A DNA stretch of 64,000 nucleotides from Gammaproteobacteria bacterium (GCA_016718385.1 JADKDK010000007.1:124001-188000), one strand, 5' to 3'; counted from the first letter of the stretch, positions 17,712 through 27,035 are shown. Numbers and translations: made by a program. The notes: generated by a model not told the origin, from the letters alone.

Positions 17712-18656
17712 TCACATGAAATCGACGCTGCCGAGGAAGACCTGGCCACGGCGCCGGCAGCAGGAGTACGGCCGCCACAAGGCCCAGGCGTAGTCGCCCT
17801 GCTGGGCCTGCACGCGGGTGCGGCTGTGCGGGAAGACCACGCAACTGTTCGAGAGCGTGGGCGTCAGCTCCTGCCACTTGCCCGTCGAGGCGTCGGTCTC
17901 CATCAGCGCGCCGGCCGGCCAGTAGCCGTCGCGGGCGTTGGCCAGCAGGGGCTGGTACACGTGAATCTGGTTGCGGCGCGTCACGATGTCGCCCGCGCGC
18001 TGCGCGACCACGGCGCCGCTCTTGTGGTCGTCGGTCTGGTGCAGGAAGCCACCGCGGGGATACACGTTGCCCCAGAGGTTCAGGCCGGTGCGCGTACCGA
18101 TTTCGCGCCGGCCGGGGATGAGCGCTTCGGGGTAGAACGCTTCCGGGATGTTGTAGCGCCAGGCGATCGTGTCGAGCGTGCTCAGCAGATACGGCATGAA
18201 GGCCGTGCCAGCGCCTTCGCAGGTGTAGCCGGAGGCGCTGGCGAACTGGCTGAACACCATCCCGGCCGGATGGCCGATGACATCGGCGTTCTTGAACTTG
18301 GCGAGGTTGTTCTCGTTGTCGTGATTGGTCGTGCCGTCACCGCCAGCCTTGGCGGTCGGGTTGGGCATGCTCATCGCCCTGACTTCCAGCCACGGGTTTT
18401 CGCCGGTGTTCGAGTAGCTCGACACCACCGCATCGGGGACGTAGTGGCGCACCTTGACGGAGGTGCGAACCGAGCAGCCGAAGGGCGTGCAGTACAGCCA
18501 GTAGCAGATTCCGACCACGCGGTATTCGAGGCAGTCGGGGGACAGCGCCGACGAGACGATGGTGGCGGTGTCCAGGGCGAACGTCGACGTGGCCGCGCTC
18601 AGCAGCAGCGAGGCGACGGTGGCGCGCAGGCGCCGGCGTGCCAGCAGGAGGCTCAT
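17712..18656 (-). CDS. TraU-like ICE protein, PFL_4710 family (TIGR03756)
   Basis: A 314-aa exported protein with a signal peptide ending near SAATSTFALD. It has a cysteine-rich TraU-like core (CLEYRVVGICYWLYCTPFGC) and a C-terminal SCCRRRGQVFLGSVDFM. TraU-type proteins are periplasmic components for mating-pair formation and need disulphide bonds; the DsbG-like protein at 19949 could supply these. It overlaps the upstream gene by 4 nt (ATGA). Confidence 0.87.
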   Translation of the reverse strand: MSLLLARRRLRATVASLLLSAATSTFALDTATIVSSALSPDCLEYRVVGICYWLYCTPFGCSVRTSVKVRHYVPDAVVSSYSNTGENPWLEVRAMSMPNPTAKAGGDGTTNHDNENNLAKFKNADVIGHPAGMVFSQFASASGYTCEGAGTAFMPYLLSTLDTIAWRYNIPEAFYPEALIPGRREIGTRTGLNLWGNVYPRGGFLHQTDDHKSGAVVAQRAGDIVTRRNQIHVYQPLLANARDGYWPAGALMETDASTGKWQELTPTLSNSCVVFPHSRTRVQAQQGDYAWALWRPYSCCRRRGQVFLGSVDFM

Positions 18657-19102
18657 GGCTGCGTGCTCCGGTAGGCGTTGATGCGCGCGACGGCGCGGGA
18701 CACGTCGGGCTCGCCGTAGACCACGTAGCGTCGATCGACCACCACGGCGGGAATCTTGGCGATGCCCAGTCCCCAGGCATCCGCGACACCTTGGTAGGCG
18801 TGGCCGATGCGGCGTTGAAGGGCCTCGCCGCCGTCATGCAACCGCTGCCGCACCAGGGCTGCGGCCTGTTGCGGGTCGGCCGGCAGGTGCGCGGCGAGTT
18901 CGACCTCGATGCGCGTGGCCTGGTCCAGCTCGATGATCCGCACGCCGGCCGGGGCCTGCACCGGATGACGGCTGTCGGTGACGACGAGCACATCGGCGGC
19001 CGCCGCGATGGGACCGAGCAGCGCGGCGCACAGTCCAGCGGCCAGCCTGGCGGCCAGGGGGCGCCGCGAGGCGGCAGGAAGGTTGAGGGAATGAGCCGGC
19101 AT
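18653..19102 (-). CDS. ICE protein, PFL_4709 family (TIGR03757)
   Basis: A 149-aa protein with a signal peptide (LAAGLCAALLGPIAAAADVL) and a thioredoxin-like TrbC/TraW-like domain in which WGLGIAKIPAVVVDRRYVVYG is typical. It is likely periplasmic and acts with the TraU-like protein encoded immediately downstream. It is the first gene of the 19.1-13.9 kb run; radC and a terminator separate it from the rest of the transfer genes. Confidence 0.82.
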   Translation of the reverse strand: MPAHSLNLPAASRRPLAARLAAGLCAALLGPIAAAADVLVVTDSRHPVQAPAGVRIIELDQATRIEVELAAHLPADPQQAAALVRQRLHDGGEALQRRIGHAYQGVADAWGLGIAKIPAVVVDRRYVVYGEPDVSRAVARINAYRSTQP

Positions 19103-19207
19103 GTCGCGCCTCCGCGGAGTCGATGCAGACTCGTAGTCGAGCGCAACGCAGATCAGGGGACGACAAAGAAACCGAAACCGGTCAGTCCCGATTTCCTGCG
19201 GAGAACC

Positions 19208-19234
19208 GAAGAAACGGGAGCCAAGGGCTCCCGT
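19208..19234 (-). terminator. Terminator after radC
   Basis: On the minus strand ACGGGAGCC and GGCTCCCGT form a 9-bp stem, followed by TTTCTTC. It lies 25 nt past the radC stop. Confidence 0.65.
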
Positions 19235-19258
19235 GGTGATGAAATGAGCTGGATGCAG

Positions 19259-19753
19259 CTACAACAAGCCGGCTTCGGCGAACGAGTACGGGCTGCCCTT
19301 GCCGACGATGAAGTGATCCAGCACCCGGACATCGACGGTGGCCAGGGCGCTCTTCAGCCGCTCGGTGATCGCACGATCAGCGGCCGAGGGCTCGGTGTTC
19401 CCCGAGGGATGCTGATGCGCCAGGATCAGCGCCGAAGCGTTGAGCGCCAGCGCACGCTGGACCACCACCCTCGGATACACCGAAGTCTGGTCGACCGTGC
19501 CCTTGAACAGCGGCTCAAAGGCGAGCACCTGGTGCTGGTTGTCGAGAAACACGACGGCGAAGATTTCGTTCGGCTCCGCGACCAGTTTCAGGCGCAGGTA
19601 GTCGCGCACGGCGGCGGGACTGCCCAGCGCTGGACCGGCCTTGAACACGCGGTTCTCCAGCAGGGTGATGGCCTGCCGGATGATCCAGTCTTCGTGCTGG
19701 GCGGCGATCAGGGTGAGCGACTCCGGGCGGGAGTCGGCGATGACAAGAGACAT
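19259..19753 (-). CDS. radC: RadC-family JAMM domain protein, short ICE form
   Basis: A 164-aa protein made almost entirely of the JAB/MPN fold, with the metal motif HQHPSGNTEPSAAD near residue 116. Chromosomal RadC proteins have about 60 more N-terminal residues with helix-hairpin-helix motifs, which are missing here. Short RadC genes are common on ICEs and prophages, and the function is unproven. The start at ATG 19753 (MSLVIADSR) follows CATTGGAGG. Its long leader carries the three-hairpin RNA element and a second hairpin near the start. Confidence 0.88.
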   Translation of the reverse strand: MSLVIADSRPESLTLIAAQHEDWIIRQAITLLENRVFKAGPALGSPAAVRDYLRLKLVAEPNEIFAVVFLDNQHQVLAFEPLFKGTVDQTSVYPRVVVQRALALNASALILAHQHPSGNTEPSAADRAITERLKSALATVDVRVLDHFIVGKGSPYSFAEAGLL

Positions 19754-19789
19754 GGCGAACCTCCAATGGATGAGATCGGAGGGCGCCTG

Positions 19790-19814
19790 CCCCAGGAGGG
19801 CAAACCCTCCGGGG
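19790..19814 (-). promoter_or_regulatory. Hairpin in the radC leader near the start codon
   Basis: On the minus strand CCCCGGAGGG pairs with CCCTCCTGGGG around a TTTG loop, 37 nt before ATG 19753. It corresponds to the start-proximal hairpins seen ahead of the 42-50 kb accessory genes. Confidence 0.55.
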
Positions 19815-19896
19815 GACGATGGGGATGGAACAGGTGACGAGCGGGCATCCACCACCGCGGATGCGGTGGCTGTTCGCGTCAAGGGATGCGATGCGA

Positions 19897-19990
19897 ACGG
19901 GTTTCGATCAACGCGGACGAGCCGCGCCGCAGCCTTGAAGATCGATGGCTACCTGGGCATGTCACCGGCAACGCCGGCGGGCATGTCTGG
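19897..19990 (-). ncRNA. Three-hairpin leader RNA, copy A (radC RNA motif candidate)
   Basis: On the minus strand there are three stems: GCCGGC/GCCGGT flanked by ACATG; GTAGCC/GGCTGC, with a T-G wobble pair and a loop ending CTTCAA; and GCGCGG/CCGCGT. All three pair better as minus-strand RNA than as plus-strand RNA. It lies 145 nt upstream of radC. Its first hairpin overlaps the last codons of the upstream DsbG-like gene. See copies B, C and D. Confidence 0.7.
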
Positions 19991-20692
19991 GGAATGGGCG
20001 GGTTCGGCTACGGTCGTGCTGCCGGCGGCGAGCAGGTCGATGGCCGACAGCAAGGCATCGCCTTCGACGGGACCGTGCAGCAGGAGGGTCTTGCCGGACT
20101 CGCGGTCGCGCAGTTGCAGGGCCGGCGTGGCCGCGATGCCCTGCTGTGCCGCTTCCACCGCCTGGGCACGGATGACGGCATCGGGGCGATCGCTGTCGAG
20201 ACAACCCTGCATGGCTGGCGTGAGGTCGGGATAGCGCAGGCCCTCCGGCAGGCCCTGGCCGTCGCCACGGGTGTTCGAGTAGAGCCACGCCACGGCCTGC
20301 CAGAACGTGGCATGTCCGCCCGTCTCGCCCGCGCACTCGGCCAGGCGTGCCCCGGCAGTCGCGGCCGGCTCGTGCATGGACAGCGGCAGGTGGTGCCACT
20401 GCCAGTTCACCTCGGGATGGGCGTCGATCCAGCGCTTGAGCGCGGGGAAGTAGGCCCGGCAGTACGGACACTCCAGGTCGGCGTAGCCGACCACCGTGAA
20501 GCGCGCATCGGCACGGCCATACAGCCAGGGCGGGCCGGCCGGTTTCGGCGCTTCGGACCCGGCGGCGGCCAGGGGCATGGACTCGGTTGCCGGATGCGGC
20601 GCGCGCAGCAGCATCCACGAGGCCACCGCAATCGTCGCCACGATCAGCAGACCGATCCAGGGATGACGGCGGGCGAATGAAGGCATGCGCAT
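19949..20692 (-). CDS. DsbG/DsbA-like thioredoxin-fold protein of the transfer operon
   Basis: A membrane-anchored periplasmic disulphide protein. It has an N-terminal hydrophobic anchor (WIGLLIVATIAVASWMLL) and a thioredoxin fold with active site ECPYCRAYFPAL near residue 77. A cis-Pro motif follows in ATPALQLRD. The start is ATG 20692, with a second ATG two codons on. It probably oxidises or isomerises the cysteine-rich TraU- and TraH-like proteins encoded nearby. The last 12 codons (SPDMPAGVAGDMPR) are specified by DNA that also forms hairpin 1 of the leader RNA element. Confidence 0.85.
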   Translation of the reverse strand: MRMPSFARRHPWIGLLIVATIAVASWMLLRAPHPATESMPLAAAGSEAPKPAGPPWLYGRADARFTVVGYADLECPYCRAYFPALKRWIDAHPEVNWQWHHLPLSMHEPAATAGARLAECAGETGGHATFWQAVAWLYSNTRGDGQGLPEGLRYPDLTPAMQGCLDSDRPDAVIRAQAVEAAQQGIAATPALQLRDRESGKTLLLHGPVEGDALLSAIDLLAAGSTTVAEPAHSPDMPAGVAGDMPR

Positions 20693-20705
20693 CGTGTCGC
20701 TCCCG

Positions 20706-23594
20706 TCAGGCCAACGTGTCCAGCGCCAGCGGTTCGATGCCCCGCGCACGGTCGATCTTCTCGGCCACGCGGAAGGCGGCATCCAGCTCGCTGATGCCGT
20801 GCTGCTGCATCAACTGGAAGCGTTCGGCCTTCTCCTCGGGCTCGGTCATCGCCATCGCCAGGTAGAGGCTGGGCGGCACGGCGCGGAACAGCACTTCCAT
20901 CGACTTGGACAGGATGACGCCCTCGCTGAACTTGCCGGCCTCCTTGCGTGCCGAGAGCATCAGCGCCTTCTGCGACGCGTTGAGTTCGCGGAAGCGCGCG
21001 ATCTTCTCGACTTCATCGGGCGGCATCGACAGGCAGATCCACCACTCGATCATGTTGAGCATGGGCTCGGCCGCCTTCGGCAGGTCGTCCAGGTTCTGCG
21101 TGGCGAGCCAGAACCAGGCGCCGAGCTTGCGCCACATCTTGGTGATCTTGACCACGTAGGGCGCGAGCAGCGGGTTCTTCGTGATGATGTGGCCTTCGTC
21201 CGTCACGTTGATGATCGGGCGGCCCAGGAACTGGTCGCGCTCGGCGATGTTGTTGACCGTGTTGATGAGCGAGATGTAGGCAATCGAGAGTTGGGCGTTG
21301 TAGCCCTCGCGCGCGAAGGTGGCCAGGTCCACGATGGTGATGTCCGCCTCGGGCCACGGCGTGCCGGACCGGTCGAACATCTCGCCGTCCACGCCCTGGC
21401 AGAACATATCCATGGCGTCGGCCATCTCCAGCAGCCGTGCGCGCCGCATCTCGGGCAGCGTGGCATCGCGGGCGCGCTCGCGCAGCGCGTCGCGCACATC
21501 GCGCGTGAGCACCGTGCGCTTCTCCGCCACGCAGCGCTGGGCCGCATCGAGGATGCACTGGCGGATCAGGCTGCGGTCGGCGCGCGTCATGCGCGCTTCT
21601 TCCTTGTCCTCGCCGCCGGTGATCATCAGCCGTGCGGTGATCTCCAGCTCGCCGAGCACGTCGCGCTGCTCGTCGCCTTCCACGGCCATGCCGGCATCGG
21701 TCTGGTCTTCGTCGAGCGCATCGGCGTCCAGCGTCTGTACCTGGCTCGGCGTATCGACCAGGCGCCAGGCGTCGGCGAACGGCGCCAGACTGACGCCCGC
21801 GCCGGGCGCGAGCTTCACCCGATGCACGGTGAGGCCCAACCGTGCCGCGAAGTCGCCGAACAGGCCGAAGCTGTTGCCCGCCTCGACGATGAACAGGCGC
21901 GGCCGATAGATCGCCGTCACCTGATTCAGGATGTTGTTGAGCGTCGCGCTCTTGCCCGAACCCGTGGGGCCGAACAGGAACAGATGCGCGTTCATCTGCC
22001 GGTCGAGGCGGTTCAACGGATCGAAGGTGATCGGGCCGCCGCCGCGGTTGAAGAACGTGATGCCCGGATGCCCCGTGCCCTGGCTGCGGCCCCAGACCGG
22101 CGCCAGGTTCGCCGCGTGTTGCGCGAACATGAGCTGGGTGTACCACTGGCGCTTGTCGGCAGCCGGATCGAACACGCACGGCAGCCAGCGCAGATAGCTG
22201 TTCAGCGGCGCCACCTCGTCCTCTTCGCGCACCGGTTGCAGGCCGGCGTTGAGCATCACGTTGACGAGCTGCAGGCCGCGCGCATCGAGCTGGGCCAGGT
22301 CGCGGCCGCGCAGGTAGAACGCCAGCGCGCCACGGTAGAGCTTGTGCGCGCTGCCGATCAGGCCGCGCGCCTGCTGCACGTCCTGCCGGGCCTGCTCCGA
22401 GGCCAGGGTCTCGCCGACGGCCTTCCTGGCGAGGTGGTTGAGGTGCGCCTCCAGCACGTCCTGGGGCGTGGCGACCAGCGTCAGGCACATCACCGTGTCC
22501 TCGGGCATCTGGTCGAACAGCGCGTTCATGGCATCGCCGCCCTTGCGCGTCTCGCCCGTCAGATGGCCCGTCACGGGTGGCGTGCGCAGGCGATCCATCA
22601 CGATCACCCGATGCGGCATGCCGTCGAAGAACCACAGGCCGTTGGGCACGTCCGAGCGCGGCTGGCCGAAGAACAGGCGCTGCGCGAAGTCGGTGCCGCT
22701 GGCGAGTTCGATCTCGCCCTCCTCCCGCTCTTCCGGGTAGCGGGTCAGCGCGTAGAAGCGTTCCCGGTCTTCGGCAGTGGCGCCGAGCAGGGTCGGATTC
22801 GGGTTGAACCAGCGCAGCAGCCAGGCGTGGATGTCCGCCGCGCCGAGACGCCGGGCTTTCACGCCGGCATTCGCCAGCCCGCCGGCGAGGCGGTCGCAGA
22901 TCGTGGTCAGCGCCTGCTCGGGCGACTGGCCGCGCCGCGAGGCCGGGGCCGCGGACGTGCGGCGGTAGACCACCATGCGCACGCGCCGGACCTGGCCGCG
23001 CCACGGCAGGCGCGTCACCGTGGTGTCCTCGAACAGGCCGCCCGGCTTGGCGATGGCCCGCAGGTGATGGGCGAAGAAGCGCAGGTAGAAGTCGCTGAAC
23101 GCGCTGCCCTGCGCACGCGGCTGCAGATAGTTCGCCAGGGAGCGCAGATAGTTGTCCCAGTCGGCCTCGTCCTGGGCGTAGAGCTGCACCACCCAGGGGT
23201 TGTCGTCCAACTCGTCGAAGGAGTCCTGCAGGGCGTTCTCCAGCGCATCGCGCGCCTGCCATAGCCAGGCCATCTCGCGGCCCTCGGTGCCGACCGGCGC
23301 CAGCTCGAAGAAGGCCGCCACCGACTGGCCATCTTCCAGCAACATGCACTTGCTGCCGGGCAGGTACTCGACCCAGGGCAGCAAGTCCGCGAACGACGGC
23401 GCGACGCCATAGAGCGCATCGTGGTCGGCCTGGGTGGCCGGCCTGCGCCGGCCCCGGCCGAGCGCGCTGCCCGGCTCGGCGACACCCTGTGCCGCCAGCG
23501 CCGTTACGTGCCGTGCCCAGGCATCATCGGCCGCATCCACGGCGTCAGCAGGCGATGCGTCGGGCTTGCGTGACCACGGCAGCGACCAGGCCAT
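20706..23594 (-). CDS. traC: Conjugative transfer ATPase, TraC/VirB4 type (PFL_4706, TIGR03744)
   Basis: The motor ATPase of the ICE type IV secretion system. The protein is 962 aa, with an N-terminal VirB4 domain and a C-terminal RecA-like domain. Walker A is FLFGPTGSGKSATLNN near residue 541 and Walker B-like ITIVDLATFAREG lies further on; TDEGHII is the downstream acidic motif. It overlaps the lipoprotein gene upstream by 1 nt and is followed 13 nt later by the DsbG-like gene. Confidence 0.93.
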   Translation of the reverse strand: MAWSLPWSRKPDASPADAVDAADDAWARHVTALAAQGVAEPGSALGRGRRRPATQADHDALYGVAPSFADLLPWVEYLPGSKCMLLEDGQSVAAFFELAPVGTEGREMAWLWQARDALENALQDSFDELDDNPWVVQLYAQDEADWDNYLRSLANYLQPRAQGSAFSDFYLRFFAHHLRAIAKPGGLFEDTTVTRLPWRGQVRRVRMVVYRRTSAAPASRRGQSPEQALTTICDRLAGGLANAGVKARRLGAADIHAWLLRWFNPNPTLLGATAEDRERFYALTRYPEEREEGEIELASGTDFAQRLFFGQPRSDVPNGLWFFDGMPHRVIVMDRLRTPPVTGHLTGETRKGGDAMNALFDQMPEDTVMCLTLVATPQDVLEAHLNHLARKAVGETLASEQARQDVQQARGLIGSAHKLYRGALAFYLRGRDLAQLDARGLQLVNVMLNAGLQPVREEDEVAPLNSYLRWLPCVFDPAADKRQWYTQLMFAQHAANLAPVWGRSQGTGHPGITFFNRGGGPITFDPLNRLDRQMNAHLFLFGPTGSGKSATLNNILNQVTAIYRPRLFIVEAGNSFGLFGDFAARLGLTVHRVKLAPGAGVSLAPFADAWRLVDTPSQVQTLDADALDEDQTDAGMAVEGDEQRDVLGELEITARLMITGGEDKEEARMTRADRSLIRQCILDAAQRCVAEKRTVLTRDVRDALRERARDATLPEMRRARLLEMADAMDMFCQGVDGEMFDRSGTPWPEADITIVDLATFAREGYNAQLSIAYISLINTVNNIAERDQFLGRPIINVTDEGHIITKNPLLAPYVVKITKMWRKLGAWFWLATQNLDDLPKAAEPMLNMIEWWICLSMPPDEVEKIARFRELNASQKALMLSARKEAGKFSEGVILSKSMEVLFRAVPPSLYLAMAMTEPEEKAERFQLMQQHGISELDAAFRVAEKIDRARGIEPLALDTLA

Positions 23595-24028
23595 CAGTAG
23601 TCCTCCACGCGCTCGCCCGGCATCGCGTACTGCACGCGCTGGTAGAGCGGGAACACCGTGCTGTAGCCGGGCACCGGCACCGGGTCGGTGCCCGCCAGGT
23701 GCGGGAACACGTACATCACCAGGTCGGGGTTCGGCAGGCGGTGGAACTGGCGGTAAATCTCGTTCTGCGCGGTGCGGGTGTAGCGCGCCTGCACGCCGGG
23801 CGCCGCCTGCACATCGGCCTCGGTCAGCGGCCGGCGCAGGCCCTGGCGCGCATCGAGCAGTTGCCGCGCGGCCTGGCCGCCGCCCGCGCTGCCGCCGGTC
23901 TCCTGATTCCAGATGTCGAGCATGGTGCTGTCGCCGTGCGGCAGCAGCTTCTCCTTGCTGGTGGCGCAGCCGCCGAGCAGGGTGGCCGCCAGCAGCACGG
24001 CGGCCGCGTCAATCCAGATCCGAGGCAT
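23594..24028 (-). CDS. Conjugative transfer region lipoprotein (TIGR03751)
   Basis: A 144-aa protein with lipobox LLGGCATS, cleaved before the cysteine near residue 21. Family features are HGDSTMLDIWNQETGG and YRQFHRLPNPDLVMYVFPH. It is probably an outer-membrane lipoprotein of the transfer channel, comparable to TraV/VirB7. It overlaps the TraB-like gene by 20 nt and traC by 1 nt. Confidence 0.85.
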   Translation of the reverse strand: MPRIWIDAAAVLLAATLLGGCATSKEKLLPHGDSTMLDIWNQETGGSAGGGQAARQLLDARQGLRRPLTEADVQAAPGVQARYTRTAQNEIYRQFHRLPNPDLVMYVFPHLAGTDPVPVPGYSTVFPLYQRVQYAMPGERVEDY

Positions 24029-25442
24029 GGGTTTCTCCGGTGCGGTGGTGGACCCGACGCCCCTTGGCGTCGTAGTCGATGTCGAGCGGCTGCTCCAGAT
24101 GCACGGCCACCTTGGCGCCGGGCTGCACGTAGACCGCCGCGAAGGCCTGGCCGTAGAGCTTGTTGACCCAATCGGCCATGTCGCGCACGCCGCCCGCGAG
24201 GATGCGGCCCATCGCTTCGTTGCCGCTGATGCCGACGGTGCCCAGCGAGCCGTTGCTGTTGGCGACCACGGCCACGCTGCCGCTGTCGGAGTCGATGAGC
24301 GAGGCCGCGCCGGCGCCGGCCGCGGTGATGAGCGCCTGGCTGCCCAGGTACTGCTGGGCGTTGCTGCGCCGCTCGCCGCTGACGCAGGGAATGCCGTAGG
24401 GGTCGCTGATCCAGCCCAGGCCGCCCTGGATGCTGGCGCCGTTGTGCCCCGAGTTGCCGCCGCTGCTGCCGCCCTTGCTGCTGTCCTCCGGCACCGTGCG
24501 GATGGTGCCGTCCTGGAACACGAACGTGACCGAGCGGATTTGCCCGCGCACGCACGAGAGCGTCCAGTCGCCCGAGGCCGTGCCGCTGACCACGGCGCCG
24601 GCCACGTCGGGGATGTCGATGCCGTTGGCCGTGAGGTTGTCCGGGCCGATCAGCACCTTGAACGGGTACGGGTCGTTGACCGTTCCATCGATCGGCACGC
24701 GCCCGATCAGCGCCGTCATGGCAATCGACCCCATGAGCGTCGAGTTCGACGGCACGGTGTAGACCGCCTTCGTGGATGCGCCCACCGCGCGGCTGCCGAC
24801 GTCGGCGACGGATTCCACTGCGGCCGACAGGCTTTTCTGGGCCGGCCCGAAGCTCAGGGGAAAGCTTGGCTCCTTGCTGCCGTTCTTGGCGTCGACCTTG
24901 GCATCGTCGGGCTCGACCCACTGCGTGCCACCGACGCCACGGTCGAAGCGCTTGCCGTCACCCTCTTCCAGCCCCAGTCCGACGGGCAGGTCGGACGGGC
25001 CACCCTTGCCGGCAAGGCCGTCCAGTTGCCGCTGCAGATCCTGCAGCAGCCCCTGGGTCTGCTGCCTGTCGCTGGCCACCTGGGTGCGCTCCTGCTCCAG
25101 GCGGTTGCGTTCGCCTTCCAGCGCGCTCTGGATGCGCTGGTCGATCGCGCTTTCCCGCGCACGCAGGCGCTCGTTCTCGGCCTTGTGCTGCTTGTTGTCG
25201 CCGAGCGCGCTCTGCAGCTCGGTGCGCAACTGCTTCACCTGGGCCACCAGCGTGGCGACGGTATCGCGCGGCGTGTCGCCTGCGATGCCCAGGGCTTTCA
25301 TCTCCTCGGGCGTGAGCGTACTGGCCGCGCCCTTGGGGGCGGGCTGGCCGCCGGGGGCGCCGGAGAACAGCTTGATGCCGACGAACACCAGCAGCAGCGC
25401 CATCGGGATCAGCAGCCACTTGAGCAGCGGATTACTCTTCAT
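24009..25442 (-). CDS. TraB-like ICE core protein, PFL_4705 family (TIGR03752)
   Basis: An inner-membrane protein that spans the periplasm in the type IV secretion core, like TraB/VirB10. It has an N-terminal anchor (LLKWLLIPMALLLVFVGIKL), a coiled coil at residues 75-140 (RLRARESAIDQRIQSALEGE) and a C-terminal beta-rich VirB10-like domain (YTVPSNSTLMGSIAMTALIG). Length 477 aa. It overlaps genes on both sides, consistent with translational coupling. Confidence 0.88.
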   Translation of the reverse strand: MKSNPLLKWLLIPMALLLVFVGIKLFSGAPGGQPAPKGAASTLTPEEMKALGIAGDTPRDTVATLVAQVKQLRTELQSALGDNKQHKAENERLRARESAIDQRIQSALEGERNRLEQERTQVASDRQQTQGLLQDLQRQLDGLAGKGGPSDLPVGLGLEEGDGKRFDRGVGGTQWVEPDDAKVDAKNGSKEPSFPLSFGPAQKSLSAAVESVADVGSRAVGASTKAVYTVPSNSTLMGSIAMTALIGRVPIDGTVNDPYPFKVLIGPDNLTANGIDIPDVAGAVVSGTASGDWTLSCVRGQIRSVTFVFQDGTIRTVPEDSSKGGSSGGNSGHNGASIQGGLGWISDPYGIPCVSGERRSNAQQYLGSQALITAAGAGAASLIDSDSGSVAVVANSNGSLGTVGISGNEAMGRILAGGVRDMADWVNKLYGQAFAAVYVQPGAKVAVHLEQPLDIDYDAKGRRVHHRTGETHASDLD

Positions 25443-26346
25443 CGCGCGCTCCTCCGGTCGAGCCGGCCGCGGCGGCCGGCGGCAGGTTCACCGTGGCGTC
25501 GATCGGGCTCAGCGCCGGCAGCAGCGACTCGGCCAGGCCGTGGCCGCGCGTGACCAGGTAGAGCACCGTGGTGTCGGACGGGGTGCCGGCCGGCCCCAGG
25601 TTCGGATGCTGGAAGGTCGCCGCCACGAAGTTCCCCTGCAGGGCGCGCGGGTCGAGGTCGAGCCAGCGCGCGGCGGTGTTGGTGAGCCGCACGGCCGTCA
25701 CCCACTGGTCTTCCAGGCGCCACGCGGCCAATGCCCGCGCGTGCACCGGCAGCGTCGGCAGCAAGGTGTCCAGCGCGAGGCCGCGGCGCAGGTTCACGCG
25801 CCCGATGCCGGCGACCGGCTCGACGGTGCGCAGCGGCGCGTACAGGTTCTGTGCGGCATGGCGCGTCAGCACGACCGGTACCGGCGTTTCGCGCCGGGGA
25901 ACGGATTTGTCCGCGGGCGCATCGGCCTGCTCGTCCGCGCCGCTTGCTGCACCGCCGCCGTAGCGCTTCGCGGGGGCTTCCGCTTCCACGATGCGCACCG
26001 GCTCCAGCGGCGCCTGGCCGTCCTTCGCCGGCTCGGCGGCGATGTCGAGCAGGATCAGCGCGCCGGATTCCACGTCCTGCAGTTGCAGCCGCGTGGGCGG
26101 AATCGGCTCGCTCGCCCGCAGGTAGATCGCGCCGCCCGCACTCTGCACGCGCAGGTGGTCGCCGACGCTGGCCGGCACGCCGACGCGCACATTGCGGTCG
26201 ATGAAGACCACGCGCTCCTGGCCGACCACCAGCGGCACCGGCAGGGGCAGCCGCTCCCAGCGCAGGATTTCCACGGCCTGGCTGGCCGGCACGAAACCGA
26301 GGATCAGCAGGACGCCGGCCAGGGCCGACAAGGCAACGGGCTTCAT
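25432..26346 (-). CDS. TraK-like ICE protein, PFL_4704 family (TIGR03749)
   Basis: A 304-aa periplasmic secretin-like protein with a signal peptide (ALAGVLLILGFVPASQAVEI). A TraK/VirB9-type fold is suggested by WERLPLPVPLVVGQERVVFI and the paired beta segments VTAVRLTNTAARWLDLDP. A variable Ala/Asp-rich linker lies at residues 120-150. The start at ATG 26346 overlaps the upstream stop by 4 nt. Confidence 0.86.
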   Translation of the reverse strand: MKPVALSALAGVLLILGFVPASQAVEILRWERLPLPVPLVVGQERVVFIDRNVRVGVPASVGDHLRVQSAGGAIYLRASEPIPPTRLQLQDVESGALILLDIAAEPAKDGQAPLEPVRIVEAEAPAKRYGGGAASGADEQADAPADKSVPRRETPVPVVLTRHAAQNLYAPLRTVEPVAGIGRVNLRRGLALDTLLPTLPVHARALAAWRLEDQWVTAVRLTNTAARWLDLDPRALQGNFVAATFQHPNLGPAGTPSDTTVLYLVTRGHGLAESLLPALSPIDATVNLPPAAAAGSTGGARDEE

Positions 26347-27035
26347 GGGGAGTCTCCCTGCAGGTGGCCGGAGGCGTTGGCGGGCGCGCCGGCCTGGGTC
26401 GGCGTCGGCGGCGGTTCGATGCGCTGGGGTGCGCTGGCGTAGCAGTCCAGCGCCAGGCCGAAGGGGTTGTGCTCGGGGTCGATGTCCAGCCGGACGACCT
26501 TGATGGGGTAGCGCACCAGGGCGCGCTTGACCTGCTCGGAGCCGTAGTATTCGTCCGCGCTCACGTCGAGCGTGACGATCCAATCGCGGTCGGAGACCAC
26601 CTTGACGCGCGTGGCCGGATCATCGCCGTAGCCGCGGCCGGGAATCTCGTAGATGCCGCGCACGCGCTGACGCAGCTCGCCACTGGCGCGCCGGTACTCG
26701 TAGTCCTGCTGCAGGAAGGCCCGGCAGCTCGGCGTCAGGTAGGCCGACAGCGCGCGCAGGTTGCGCGGATAGTCCTCTTCGCCGTTCGTGGGCCAGCGCT
26801 GTACCTGCTGCCAGATGTAGAACGAGAAGGCATACACGCTCTCGGGCGGCACGTCCCACCACTTGCGCGTGCTGCCCGAGCGCAGGTCCGGCGGCACATG
26901 GATGGTCAGACTCTTCGGCGCACTCCACCAGCCGAAGCCGAGCAGCAGCGCCACCACGAACAGCGCGCCGGCCCCCAGACGCAGCGTCTTCACGTGCGCC
27001 TGCAGGTGCGCAACCTCGTTCTTGAAACGGCTCAT
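26343..27035 (-). CDS. TraE-like ICE protein, PFL_4703 family (TIGR03746)
   Basis: A 230-aa inner-membrane protein with one N-terminal helix (LGAGALFVVALLLGFGWW) and a VirB8/TraE-like periplasmic domain (WWDVPPESVYAFSFYIWQQV). VirB8-type proteins nucleate the secretion complex. The C-terminal 25 residues are Pro/Ala-rich. It is coupled by 4-nt overlaps on both sides. Confidence 0.86.
   Translation of the reverse strand: MSRFKNEVAHLQAHVKTLRLGAGALFVVALLLGFGWWSAPKSLTIHVPPDLRSGSTRKWWDVPPESVYAFSFYIWQQVQRWPTNGEEDYPRNLRALSAYLTPSCRAFLQQDYEYRRASGELRQRVRGIYEIPGRGYGDDPATRVKVVSDRDWIVTLDVSADEYYGSEQVKRALVRYPIKVVRLDIDPEHNPFGLALDCYASAPQRIEPPPTPTQAGAPANASGHLQGDSP

Noticed and set aside
20685..23264. 859-codon plus-strand open frame opposite traC
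   Set aside because: It is a mirror of the traC coding sequence in GC-rich DNA, rich in Arg, His and Gln, with no domain. traC on the other strand is a clear family member.
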